Part shown: in pieces, positions 33,577-44,397 of the stretch
How the letters are laid out: each line of letters opens with the position of its first letter
Position numbering within the stretch: the first letter of the stretch is position 1
Position numbers and translations under genes: made by a program
NCBI GenBank assembly: GCA_964304625.1
Contig: OZ199840.1
Span: forward strand, 2,914,001 to 2,978,000
From: Kudoa neothunni
Lineage: Eukaryota; Cnidaria
Reading direction: 5' to 3'
Length of the DNA: 64,000 nt
The notes under the pieces: model-generated
The model's database searches: none
What the model was told of the DNA's origin: nothing
What the model saw: the letters and a program-made list of their open reading frames with translations, nothing else

Positions 33577-35450
33577 TTAAAGATTAACCATAATTTTATG
33601 TGATGATTTACTCACTCTATAATTTCTGAAGTGATGCACATTGCGAAGGAAAACACCAAAGATAACCATTGCCAGTAACGAGCCTATCACACAGGGTATA
33701 ACAATTTTCGGAAACCGCAGATTATGGTTCTGATGTTTTTTGCCTCTTTCTCCATCGTTATCATCGACGCTAGACTGGCTTGGTACGCTACTATTACAAT
33801 CACGAGCGTTTGTTTCAGACGTACTCATTGTATTTACATTAGCGGTGGTAGCGTTAGTTAAGTGGGTCCAAGGAAAAATGGTTGTTTCATTTGAAATGTT
33901 CGGTAATTCAATTTTCCATTTGGATAATAATGTCTCTTCATTTTGAACTAATTTCAAAATGATTTCTCCCACATCTTGAGAAAATTTATTGATTTCGTCA
34001 CGGACAGCGCCAAGTTTTATTTGTAAATTAGGCAGTTGACTTTCTATGATGTCAATATTTGATAAATAAATTTGAAGTTGGTTAGATTTTTTGCCCACAA
34101 ATTCGTATCGGTACCCCATTCTTGAGAATCTACGAATAAGTGACCGATAAATATCAACCGTTGAACCGAAATTTCCGCGAGCAATCTCAATCAATGCTCC
34201 AATTATATTAACAATATGCTCTAAGCTCATTTTAGTGGACCAGTCTTTAGCAGTTAAACCATTTAACAATGATTGAATTGGTTCCTTAGAATTGTCCAGT
34301 TCCGTCAGCGTTTGTGTTATATTTTGGTATATTTGATGTTCATTAGAAGATCTCTCAAGGTATGGTTTCAAATTATCGATAAAGTGATCGATTTCTTTAA
34401 TAACTTTGGTGGAAAGACACGAGGTATACTTTGGAAGATTTTGAGTCAAATCTTTCCATTGTTTTCTCTTTTGTTCGAGTTGTAGCAATAGCAGATGAAT
34501 ATTTCCATGCTTGTTGTTCTCCTTTTCCAATTCCTCAATATACTCTGGGAATTTTGAATTGTAAGATCCAGATTTATCGATGTCACCGTGAAGCTTTTTT
34601 AGCTTAATGTGGCATTTTACAAAGTTTAATCCTTCCGATGACATTAATGTTTTTAGTTGGTCATATTTTGACATTGTTATGGAAACAGTGGAATCCAGAC
34701 GTGGAACGGGTTTTTTCTCATCGCAAGCCTTTTTAAGCATCGAAAAATCGTTCAAGAATAATTTCCAGGTTTGTTGGATTTTATCTGTCAAGTTATACGA
34801 ACTTTCGATCTTGTCATAATCTTCTTTGCTACTGCTGCCTTCTCCATTACAGATTCGTTCAGAAAATTCAACCAAGGCTCGGAATTTTTGTAAACTTTTT
34901 TTATAGTAATCGATATTATTTTGTAGCTTGGTAATCCATTTTAAATGTCCTGATAGTGACATAAGCGCTCCGTCAAATTGGTTTATAGAAAACCAGGAGT
35001 TTCGTGTTTCCTTTATGTTTGTGACCGAATTTTTTATGTATTCTCCTAAAATTTTATCAACTCCATTTAGAGTATAAATGATTTCCTTGTAGTCAAATAG
35101 AAATTGATATGACTCAACAATTGTGCTAAAATACTCGTCTGTGACTTTGTATTTCCTTCTTGTTGAGCGTGCAGTAGCTATATCATTGGATATGCTACTT
35201 GCATCACATGTTTCAAATTTTTCAGGGTTAGATGCATCGTAATTTTCCCAGTTGTATTTGTTGAATGGGGCGTTTATATTTTCTACGCATTTGATTCGAT
35301 GTAAATTCTTTAATTTTTCCGTTTGGTCCTCATCGTCTAATTTTACTGGAATCAAATATCTGGATCCTATATCTATAAATGATAGAATAATATGTATCTG
35401 TTGGAAACAATTTTACTGATAAAATATAGAAGTAATAAATATCGTTGCAT
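33577..35450 (-). CDS. Unknown secreted/type I membrane protein, 614 aa
   Basis: Two exons. Exon 1 (35450-35417) MQRYLLLLYFI, a 44-nt GT-AG intron, then one 1796-nt exon (35372-33577). The join is in frame and gives a signal peptide, MQRYLLLLYFINIGSRYLIPV; without it the long frame has no ATG and only a TTG at 35355. The ectodomain (~25-550) is largely helical with coiled-coil-like Lys/Glu/Leu stretches, several N-x-S/T sites (NLTD, NITQ, NETT, NATT) and few cysteines. A Ser/Thr/Asn-rich stalk follows, then a TM segment (IVIPCVIGSLLAMVIFGVFL) and a short basic tail ending SSHKIMVNL. This is type I topology. I recognise no family. A long intact frame with signal peptide and TM anchor argues for a real, possibly lineage-specific surface protein. 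Confidence 0.75.
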
Positions 35451-38252
35451 CCACTTCCACAATCACTATTGTATGATTTTTAAATTCTAAATCTGATTAG
35501 TTCAATCAGTTTTAACTTTGCATTAAAATATAATATGGTCAATACATAAACATATTTTAAAATTACTCCAGTTGCATTTTTAATGATCAATAAAGCGAAT
35601 ATATCTTTTTATTGCAGGTTTTCATTTTTTCGGTATAAGTTTTTAATATAAATTATTTTTAACTTTCAAAGTTATTAGAATATTTTGTTATTTCCAATTT
35701 TTTATTGACTTTAAACTGTTTTGAAAACAAAACAACCTCATGATTTTGTTTCTTTTTTTAATAAAATTTATAGTGATTGTTCTGCTATGATAAACCAACA
35801 TATTTTCGATTCTTTCTTATTTAACTACTTTATTAATTATTTATTGAACATCAGCCTTATTTTATATACGTGAAAACTATTTTGCAAATAAACAACAGGT
35901 ATATTAATGAATAACTTTATTTAGGGGGTTTAGCATTAGGATTAGTTATATAATTAGTATCATCGTGTTTTAGACTATATACTGATTTATGTGTAAAGTT
36001 ACAGCATTTAAATAGTGATATAATAATTGAAGAGCTCATTAAATAATCTCTCCTAAGGTATTGTCTTTATATATATTTCGCTACATTGTTATTAATAAAC
36101 TAATAAACAAGGATTTTTAGTTGTTAATCTGCTTATTTTATTTACAAAAAGTTATGTGGATATTATCTGTATTACGCTAGTAAACTATGAGATTAAAATA
36201 ATTTTATTTATCAATTTATTTGACATTTTTGTTTCGATATAACATGAGTTTTCATTATGTTTCTATTTTATAAAATAATCATGTATTATTAGCATCACAT
36301 ATTAATCGTTTCGGATGTGTGTGATTGAATGGTTCAGGTTTACTTATTTTGGAAAAAGCTTTTCTCATATTAAAGATGATTAAAAAATACGGTCAGGGTT
36401 GAAGAAAAATTTTATTCCTTTGAATAATCTTATTTAAAAGTTTATCTTTACGTTATTGTATAAAACTGATTTTTTATAGATGAAAAATATATTGCATCTT
36501 CAGTATATCAAGAATAAACATCATAAATAAAATCCTAAAATATAAAAATAATCATTTTGACTTTAAAATATTGTTAAAAATTAACCCAAGGATAAATATA
36601 TTAACTAAACACAGTGAGTTCTCGATATTTCATAACTTTTCTTTGGTCCTAAAAAGTCATGCAGTTAGAAACACTTACGCATTTATTAGGCTCACATGCG
36701 CGAAATATAGCTAGTTTATTGTTGAATTATTCTACTCTAAGGTATTTTTTAATCGAATATTTTTTAAAGCTCATTAAAAGAATATAAGGGAAGCAATTCT
36801 GCAGTGAATTTGCTTTAGAAGCACACTCATAATTAAATTAATGCCATTATTTGATTCTCAAGTTGAACACGTTTCCTCAAACGCCTAAAAATTGTTATCT
36901 TCATCATTTTCTCAGACCTCCTAAAATTTATAAGGAATGTTATTTATCAATTTTTCATTTTCAATCTTGGTTTCCACTATTATATTTAAGTTCTCAATTT
37001 AGTTATCTTATGAAATGATTTAAAAGAATAATGCATCCAAATTATGTTCATTCGTAAAAATGAAGGCAAGTTCAAAAAATTAATCCCCTATTTGAGTATT
37101 TACGTCGAAAAGTCATAACTCTGGATTAAATTTTATAAGGTTTAAATGTCATTATTTTTACGCCACATTTATTGATTTTAAGGGATTGAATTTATGCTAA
37201 AATATTTGATTCTATATATCGTTGAATAAATATTTCTTTAACACACAGTAATATTCTATGCCAAGAACTTCACATAATTCTATGATAAATGAGTTATACT
37301 AAACTTAGGGGAGTTTTTGAACCGTCTCTGGATGTGAAGATCATCTATATATATGAGGTAAAAATCATTTTATTTTGTTTGGAAAAATTCAGATATAAAT
37401 CCTTCAATTTTTTCCGTTGGATGAGGTTTTTTGATTCGATTGTGAATGGTATTTCATACATAAATAATTTATTTCCTTTAAAATTTTGGATTTTATAATT
37501 TAATCTATGGTAAATAGAGTAACTTTCCCTCTCAAGGAACCAATCCCTAGTGTGGTTTCACCTTTTTCATAATGCATACATCATTTTAAAATTTGATTCC
37601 TAATGATTTTTAAACAAATTTTGTGCATCACTTTTATTTAAATAGAGCCTTAAATCCAATGTTAGTACAATTTAGTTTTTATATTTGTAAATTATAACTG
37701 AAAAACTAAATGCCAATTCATAAACATCATAATTATGGTATTCCTCACACATATACATTATTTACTGCTCTTACACTAAAAATGACTTTCACATTCGAAC
37801 AAAAAATTTTGCGTCAGTTGGGATCAATAATACCATTATCGATACTCTGGAGTTTAAAATTTTAATAATTAAGAAGTTGAAAAATATTTTCATTTTATCC
37901 CTAATCGCAGTCATGTTGTATGGTGGTAGTTTTATAATCGCTTTAACTTACATTAGTTAAATTCTTCTTTAGTTCGAGAACTATTTAAACTTAATAATTA
38001 ATTATTAAATCATGGATCTAATTTTTATTGTTAAGTTATTGGAATTACAATATGCACCATTCATTTTAACTGTTAAGACTATTCGATGTTATAGTCTGTT
38101 GCCTTCTTGCATCTAGTTCCACAGTACAAAATATCACGAAATAATACACCAACAGTAATAGGTTATCTAATTAAGGTTCGTTTTTGCGCCAGATTCAACC
38201 GCCTCTTAATTCCTCATGAGAGATTAGCGGCACCCCCCCATTGATTATCACA
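35451..38252. other. Gene-free AT-rich stretch
   Basis: Upstream of the membrane-protein gene. Small ORFs such as 37289-37498 have no recognisable content. The long repeat copy 1 starts inside it at 35999. Confidence 0.4.
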
Positions 38253-38339
38253 CAGTCGTGTCTCGGTATTGCGTAGAAAATTTGGACCGCTAACCTATTA
38301 CACAATACAAAATTTTCACGCAATATCGAGGCACGACTA
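38253..38339. mobile_element. Tiny TIR element (pogo/Tigger-like MITE)
   Basis: Inverted ends CAGTCGTGTCTCGGTATTGCG and, reverse-complemented, AGTCGTGCCTCGATATTGCG, about 30-bp arms around a ~25-bp centre. CAGTNGTNCCTCG-type ends are usual for Tigger-like elements. Second copy at 53442-53528. Confidence 0.65.
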
Positions 38340-38662
38340 TATATCTTTTTAACATTAACTCTATGTTATTGATTCATCAAACCGTAACATTCAAATTTTC
38401 CAACCAACAGCTCGTTAGGATTTAGTTATACAGAGCTTTAGGAAACTAAGATTCAAGGATTATGAGATTGAAATCCAGAAATTGGTTGCGCAATAGCGAA
38501 ACCAATCAAAATTCCTCATTTTTTAATAATTCAAATTTAATTTAAATATATGACGTGGATTTCGTTGGATAATTAATAACAAATGGCGCATTTAAATAAA
38601 TATACTTATATTGAATAATACACAGAAGATAAACGTTAAATTAATCAATATCGAAGTCTTAA

Positions 38663-39920
38663 CCCTCGAAGGATGGTGACCCAAACAATTACGTGTGTTC
38701 CCAAGGGGGTCGGTTTGCGACCCTAGTGGTTTTCTACTATAATGATTGACTATGATTCTACCATTTGGTAGAGAGACTAATTAATCTTTTGACTATTAAA
38801 ATATATGCTTAAAATAACCAGGCGAAAAAGAATTTGTTAACAATATCGTAACCATTTCAGGAGACATTACCAATTAGACCTATTCAAACGAAACTTAAAT
38901 GGTAACTTTAACAGATTTAACTATTTTGGTTTAGTTTTTAATTAAATTGACTAAAATGGAAGCTTTTACGCCACTTTTAACACCAATATTAGGCTGATAT
39001 GATAGACCATGGCAGTAACGGATGTTTATCTCCAGTGACTTTCGGTAATTTAATATTCATTTATAAATTAAAATATGTTTACAACACATCTTGAGAAATA
39101 AAGAATAACGTTAATTCTAAATAAGTAAGGATGAATTTATTTGAATTATGAGAGAAAATATTTTTTATCAGAATATGAATATGATTCAAAGCTTATGTCT
39201 TTTAGCATGGTTTTAATCGTTCCACTAGTTCTAAGGGAACATTCCAGCTTAATTTCACTAAATATTAAAAAAAAATTTTTTAACATAAATGGAACTGTTT
39301 AATTTTATGGAAATGGGTGAATTGTTGAAATTTGGCCATATCATGACACAAAAATAATGCGACTAAGTTTTAATCGATTAATTATTAAACTAAACAATTA
39401 AATTCAAGAAAAATAATGTCACCCTTCAATTTACTATAATTTAAATTTAATTTACTGAAAAAATAAACATTATGAAATATTTAAAAAGCACATCAAGCGC
39501 CTATTTCGGATTTCAACGCGCAATAACCAGGGCGACAATATTAGAGGGGTCAATCTCTTTAACCCTATTCCATTTTCGGAACCTTATATTAAATAACAAG
39601 AATGGTTAAAAATTACAATATTCCTCAATTTAGTCGTGACAATATATATTGAGATTATCATTATTCTTATCACGTAAATTAATACACTTTACACAACCAT
39701 ATAAAATATTTTTAAATTACGTGTATCAATGCTACGTAACATCAACCGCAATTATTGAACCGTTAAATCCTATAATTAATCTGGAATTTTGTATTTATAA
39801 ACAATACACAATAATCTAAGAATACACGAACTCAAAAATTAAAATAAAATGTTTAAGTAGGGAAAAATAAACATTAACCAAAAGTGGGGTCACGAATGAC
39901 CTCGTATGATCCCAGGAGTG
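38663..39920. mobile_element. PiggyBac-type non-autonomous element
   Basis: Perfect TTAA at 38659-38662 and 39921-39924; ends CCCTCGAAGGATGGTGACCC and, reverse-complemented, CACTCCTGGGATCATACGAG. Subterminal blocks (GGTCGGTTTGCGACCC; GGTCATTCGTGACCCC) match the pattern of 8358-9881. No transposase inside. Copy 2 at 53852-55110. Confidence 0.65.
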
Positions 39921-39947
39921 TTAATGTAAATATGAATATACAGTATA

Positions 39948-40759
39948 CAGTCGGTGGCTGGTTCTACTAATTTTTTAAAAAGAAGCGCAATTTGAATAAT
40001 CAAATTCACTATCAATATAGAATATTTTTTACATGTTTTTATTAAAGAATTTAGATCTAAATAATATAGTACGGTTGAGAATTTTCCGACTTCTTGATCA
40101 CGTGACTACCCAGTTTTACCCATTAAAAAAATAGATGAATTTTAATGTTCGAAAGAATTAAGTGAAATGAAAAAAATCAAAACATGAATTAATAAAATAT
40201 GTCCACAATATCTCCCCGAAAGCTGTCAAATTTGTTACTATAAAGCATCAGATATATCCTTCATATCCAACCCCTTTGGCACCTTAAAAACCCAAATAAA
40301 ATTGTTTAAATTACTGAATACAAATCGATTAATGTTTTCAGTTGCGAATTTATTAAAATGAGTTTAAAAAATTATCCAATTTTGACAAAAAAGGAACAAT
40401 CGATCGATCATGATCGCATTGGTGAAAGCTGTATTCCAAAATATTTTGACGAATTTTTTGTGATCAAAATAACTAATTATTTGTCCCTTAAATGTATGCA
40501 ATTCAATTATATTAAATAATTAAGAATATTATTATATGCGCGTGCTAATAAGTGCTTAAAACCAGACGTTGCCAATTCCACACACATTTTTCCGCGATGC
40601 CGAAGGGATTACTCAAACCCGGGTAACGAGTGTGCCTTCATTAAAAATTTATTAAACTTCATTACAAAAACTTGCGCATTTCAATTATGTTATTTAATAA
40701 ATAATCGAATAATTTCCTGTAATTCGCGCGCAAAAGATGCGTAAACCAATCACTGGCTG
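39948..40759. mobile_element. Mariner/pogo-like element with TA target site
   Basis: Left end CAGTCGGTGGCTGGTTCTAC and right end (reverse complement) CAGCCAGTGATTGGTTTACG, each flanked by TA. The ends resemble those of 7239-8193 (both have a TGGTT or ACCAAT-type core and ACGCAT). 812 bp, no recognisable transposase. Copy 2 at 55138-55949. Confidence 0.5.
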
Positions 40760-41222
40760 TATACAGATATTTATCCACTTAAACTCCAAAATTTTTTTGA
40801 TATACAAAAATTTAAGAGAAAGTGGAAATAATATACAAGCTAAATTTAATGTTTAACATACATTTTTTTGTTAATTATTGTAGTCTTATGAGATTACGCG
40901 TGCTTCCGAGTTGGTTCGAATTTAGAATGGGAAAATATTTTAAAAATAACTATGTTTAAATCTCAACCTTCCTATCACTCTGATCTGATTTTTGAAGATA
41001 ATCGTAGGGAAGTTTGCATAAAAAATCACATCCAAAATGGTGATTTTTAGGTTCCTACACTACTCTCCAATCACAATTTTAGATAAAAATTCAGAATCCA
41101 TGTGAAAATTGGATTTTATTATAGCACAGAACGTATTATTTATCAAATCACCTAGTTCAGTCAATATTTATTCATTACGAGTTAAATCCTTGCACGCTTT
41201 CAAATATCGCGTGATAGACGAG

Positions 41223-41230
41223 TATATAAA
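41223..41230 (+). promoter_or_regulatory. TATA box upstream of snoRNA cluster
   Basis: TATATAAA followed by a GC-rich stretch, 27 bp before the first snoRNA candidate, a normal TATA-to-start distance. Repeated at 56413-56420. Confidence 0.5.
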
Positions 41231-41256
41231 CCGGCGTCGGCCGACTTTTGTCGTTA

Positions 41257-41324
41257 AAATCCATGATGTAACATCTTTCGGGACTAAGTGTTGTTTGTGC
41301 TGATAAATTTCACTGATTGGATTT
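41257..41324 (+). ncRNA. C/D-box snoRNA candidate 1
   Basis: 68 nt. Terminal stem AAATCC (41257-41262) / GGATTT (41319-41324), C-box ATGATGT directly inside the 5' strand, D-box CTGA at 41313-41316 just inside the 3' strand, and a D'-like CTGA at 41300-41303. C/D-box snoRNAs guide 2'-O-methylation of rRNA or snRNA in the nucleolus. Target not determined. Confidence 0.6.
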
Positions 41325-41332
41325 ATATTTTT

Positions 41333-41395
41333 GTTTTTATGATGATTTACACCGCCCCAGTCTTATGTAAAATGATGAACGGTTGATCTGAAAAC
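41333..41395 (+). ncRNA. C/D-box snoRNA candidate 2
   Basis: 63 nt. Terminal stem GTTT/AAAC, C-box ATGATGA at 41339-41345, C'-box ATGATGA at 41372-41378, D-box CTGA at 41388-41391. Only 8 nt after candidate 1, so the two were probably processed from one transcript. An internal TTTACA/TGTAAA pair could fold the first half. Confidence 0.6.
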
Positions 41396-41455
41396 AATGA
41401 AACCATTAGTTAAAAATTAATAAAAACCCATTGTTTGTGAGCTTCTGGTTGCGTT

Positions 41456-41543
41456 GGCAATGATGATAGCTCAGATATGATTTCACACAGGGGGTTGTTT
41501 ATAGCCCTCCATAACGTGATTCAGATTATGAGAGCTGAGCCGC
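41456..41543 (+). ncRNA. C/D-box snoRNA candidate 3
   Basis: 88 nt. Short stem GGC/GCC, C-box ATGATGA at 41460-41466, D-box CTGA at 41535-41538; internal boxes unclear. Follows candidate 2 by 60 nt. Weaker than the first two. Confidence 0.45.
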
Positions 41544-41632
41544 TTTTATTCTGCCTTAACTTGGACATTTCTTGCTCATATGAATGTTAGAGTTGTGTGT
41601 TTTTTAAGGCGGCTAGGCCCCAAAATCTTACT

Positions 41633-41724
41633 GGTTCGATGCGGGATGACATATGACATGTGAGGGAACGAATGAGCCTGTGACTTCGACTGTATTTCGA
41701 GTATTTGGCTCATTCTCATTTTTT
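41633..41724 (+). ncRNA. Possible Pol III-type small RNA 3' part (B-box, hairpin, T-run)
   Basis: GGTTCGATGCG at 41633-41643 fits the B-box consensus at 10 of 11 positions. A perfect 9-bp stem GAATGAGCC (41670-41678) / GGCTCATTC (41707-41715) follows and then T6 (41719-41724), a Pol III-type stop. No tRNA cloverleaf can be drawn. Speculative. Confidence 0.3.
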
Positions 41725-42031
41725 GTGAAAGCCCCATTGAGAATAGTTTTCAATTTTGTTAATCACCTAAATATTAACAACAGCATGGTACAAATAAACT
41801 GTTAATATTCATTGCTTTCGCAATAGTTAGAGCTCGATATTATGAGATCTCCATAGGCTTGTTGGATCCAATCATTAATTTCAAAATCGTCTTGTCAACC
41901 AATCAAAGTGTGGTTCTTTAGTTATATTGAATTTTATTTACCTAAAGGACAAGTTGATAAAATATTGGATCGTATTGGATAATTGTTGATTGCGTAAATA
42001 AGAGTGAGGATCGCCTTTTTTTGTTCTAAAG
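41725..42031. other. Intergenic, nothing recognised
   Basis: AT-rich linker between the small-RNA region and the hAT fragment. Confidence 0.4.
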
Positions 42032-42345
42032 CAGTGTTTCCCAACCTCTTTTCTGTCGCGCTCCACCTTTTGCAAAAGTATTGTTTTTTAATTTAAACTG
42101 TTTATAACATTGAATGAAGCTCCCTATCACACCAAAATTTGAATGCAATTAATATATACTTCTTTTCTCATTAAAATTAAAATGTATTAGACAAGCTCTA
42201 ACTAAATTTATCCATGGACCTTAAAAATTTAATCTTTAATTCTTCATACTGCCAAAGACAGCGTCAGGTGAATCTCATGATAATCTAACCTCCATTAGGA
42301 AAGACTTTGGTGTATACGGGGCTAATGGACCGAAAATAAATAATA
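42032..42345. mobile_element. hAT-type element fragment
   Basis: Starts CAGTGTTTCCCAACC and aligns for ~310 bp to the reverse complement of the right part of the element at 21147-21828, with clear divergence. The other terminus is absent, so this is a truncated copy. Second copy at 57222-57535. Confidence 0.7.
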
Positions 42346-43164
42346 TAAATACAAAATTAATCAATATTATATTAGATTTAATAAAAAAAGGGGATATGCT
42401 ATTCTAAATGAGACACGATTGTGAATCGAACCATTCTGATTCCATCTGGATGAAGATGTCAAATATTGCTAATAATTTTTATATAATTAGTCGTTGCTAT
42501 TTTCAATGTTATTTTAAAAAGCTCAATTAACTGGGAAATTTGAGAATAATTATAAATATTATGTTAATACATATCTTTTATAAAATATATGGAACTTTTT
42601 AATTTATTTATTATCAAAATATACTTATCTAATAAAAAAATATAAGTAAGAAACCATACTAATTAGTATGAAGCCAAAAATTCTGATATTATATGAAAAA
42701 ATTACGCCCGCTTTTTAATTTATTTCAAGTAGTTTCCGTTGTAACCAATTAAAGTAAGTTACCTGCCTCGGTATAAGCACATGAGATATTCCTTGTGGTA
42801 CTTAAATATTTTAGTTTCTTGCGATCACCGATAAGAGGTAATATAAGCTGATTTTATATTTTTTCAATTAAAATAAAATTTGAACTGTTTCGTAAAGCTA
42901 TTTTGGATACATGAATTTTTCGAAATATTATGAATCCTCGCAAAATTTTCATTGAGGAAACCAATGCTCCTAATCAATCGTTAACAATAATAGTAACTCA
43001 GTTAACGTGAATGATATCATATAAACCTGGTATTGAAATATTGAGAAACTTCATTTTACAACGTTAATGAAGAGGTATTAAATAACAATCAAAACATAAT
43101 AAAAGATTATTCCAGACATAGAATATAAACGATTGATATATTATTGGAGTAAGTTATCAGGTTA
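42346..43164. other. Intergenic, nothing recognised
   Basis: AT-rich DNA downstream of FBP on its strand; no exon supported. Confidence 0.4.
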
Positions 43165-44397
43165 TTACTCCTTATAATGTTTGAGAACTTTTTCAACCTC
43201 ATCTTTTGATCCCATGTATATAGGAGATGTTTGATGGATATATGCTGGTTGGATGTCAAGAATATCTTGGGCGGGTGTCACGGCCAATCCGCCAGCACTC
43301 ACAACAATGTAGGCCATGGGAATACATTCATAGAGCAATCTCAACTGAAAACCAAATCACATGAATGAATGAATGAATTCCACCCAATGAATACCTTTCC
43401 TTTGGGGAACTGCTTTGTGGAAGGGTAGATGTAAATTCCTCCATACATTAGAGTACGGTGGATGTCGCTAACCATTGAGCCAACATACCTTCCTTTGTAC
43501 TGTTCTTTGGGATTCTAGAAGATATGATTAGGCATTAGATTCAATTAAAGCTGTTTAGATAATTTTAAATACATTTGGATTTTTGATATCATTCAAATAG
43601 CTGATAAGATGGGGGTCGAAAGAACTGGCAGCACCTTCGTTAATACTATAGATGTGGCCCATACTTGGTACTCGAACATTCTTATGTGTTAGGATAAATT
43701 CGCCCACTCCCTAAAGCAATAAACTTCCATACACCACATAAAGATGCGATTTACTGGCTCTAAGGTGAATAAATTCACATGATTGTTAATAGCGAGTACC
43801 ATAACAGTGGCACTACCGTATAACACATATCCAGCGGCTATAAGATCATTTCCACGTTGAAACATGTCACTGTCTTTTGTAGCACCATCGGGTTTTTTCC
43901 AGATGGCAAAAATGGATCCAATAGGAGCCAAGCAGTCAATGTTACTGGATCCATCAAGCGGATCAAATGCTACAATATATCGAGAAGACTCAGAGCATGG
44001 CAAGTCGATTGAATGTTCGATTTCTTCAGAAATTAGAGTACAAGCAGTTCGTGAGGATGTAATATAATTGATGAAAAGTTCGTTGGAAATGACGTCTAGT
44101 TTTTTTTGAGTGTCCCCAGTTGTGTTGGTAGCACCACTCAAACCAAATCTATTCGCAATGAAACCCGTTAAATAATGATTTAAATCAATTCTATAGATTT
44201 CGCGCCCACTAAAATTTATACATTTTGACAATTCCAGCTCTTCTCACAGCCATAGCTATAGTTTTGCATGCAGTAGCAATGGAAAATAACAAGTGTGTTA
44301 AATCACCCCTGGCGCTTGGATATTTCTTTTGCACGAGCAATATCCATCTGCCGAGGGTCATGCAATCAAGATCAATACCATCAACATTCACCGACAT
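43165..44397 (-). CDS. FBP1: Fructose-1,6-bisphosphatase
   Basis: Hydrolyses fructose-1,6-bisphosphate to fructose-6-phosphate, the controlled step of gluconeogenesis, in the cytosol. Five exons: 44397-44222, 44148-43755, 43710-43573, 43514-43395, 43344-43165; introns of 73, 44, 58 and 50 nt. Lengths sum to 1008 nt, giving 335 aa, the usual size. Metal-binding motif [10 protein letters not shown] at ~121 and SEE at ~99-101 are intact. So are [30 protein letters not shown] (substrate binding), [20 protein letters not shown] and the end [19 protein letters not shown]. Start chosen at the second ATG of the open frame (44397, [18 protein letters not shown]), which fits the family N-terminus; three codons further upstream would be in frame. 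No damage seen. The 3' neighbour, ~3 kb away, is the phosphatase gene, also on the - strand. Confidence 0.95.

Noticed and set aside
40359-40520. Short + strand open stretch starting MSLKNYPILTKKEQ
   Set aside because: Lies inside a mariner-like element, no splice partners, no recognisable family.
41109-41303. 64-aa ORF
   Set aside because: Overlaps the TATA box and the first snoRNA candidate; no protein features.
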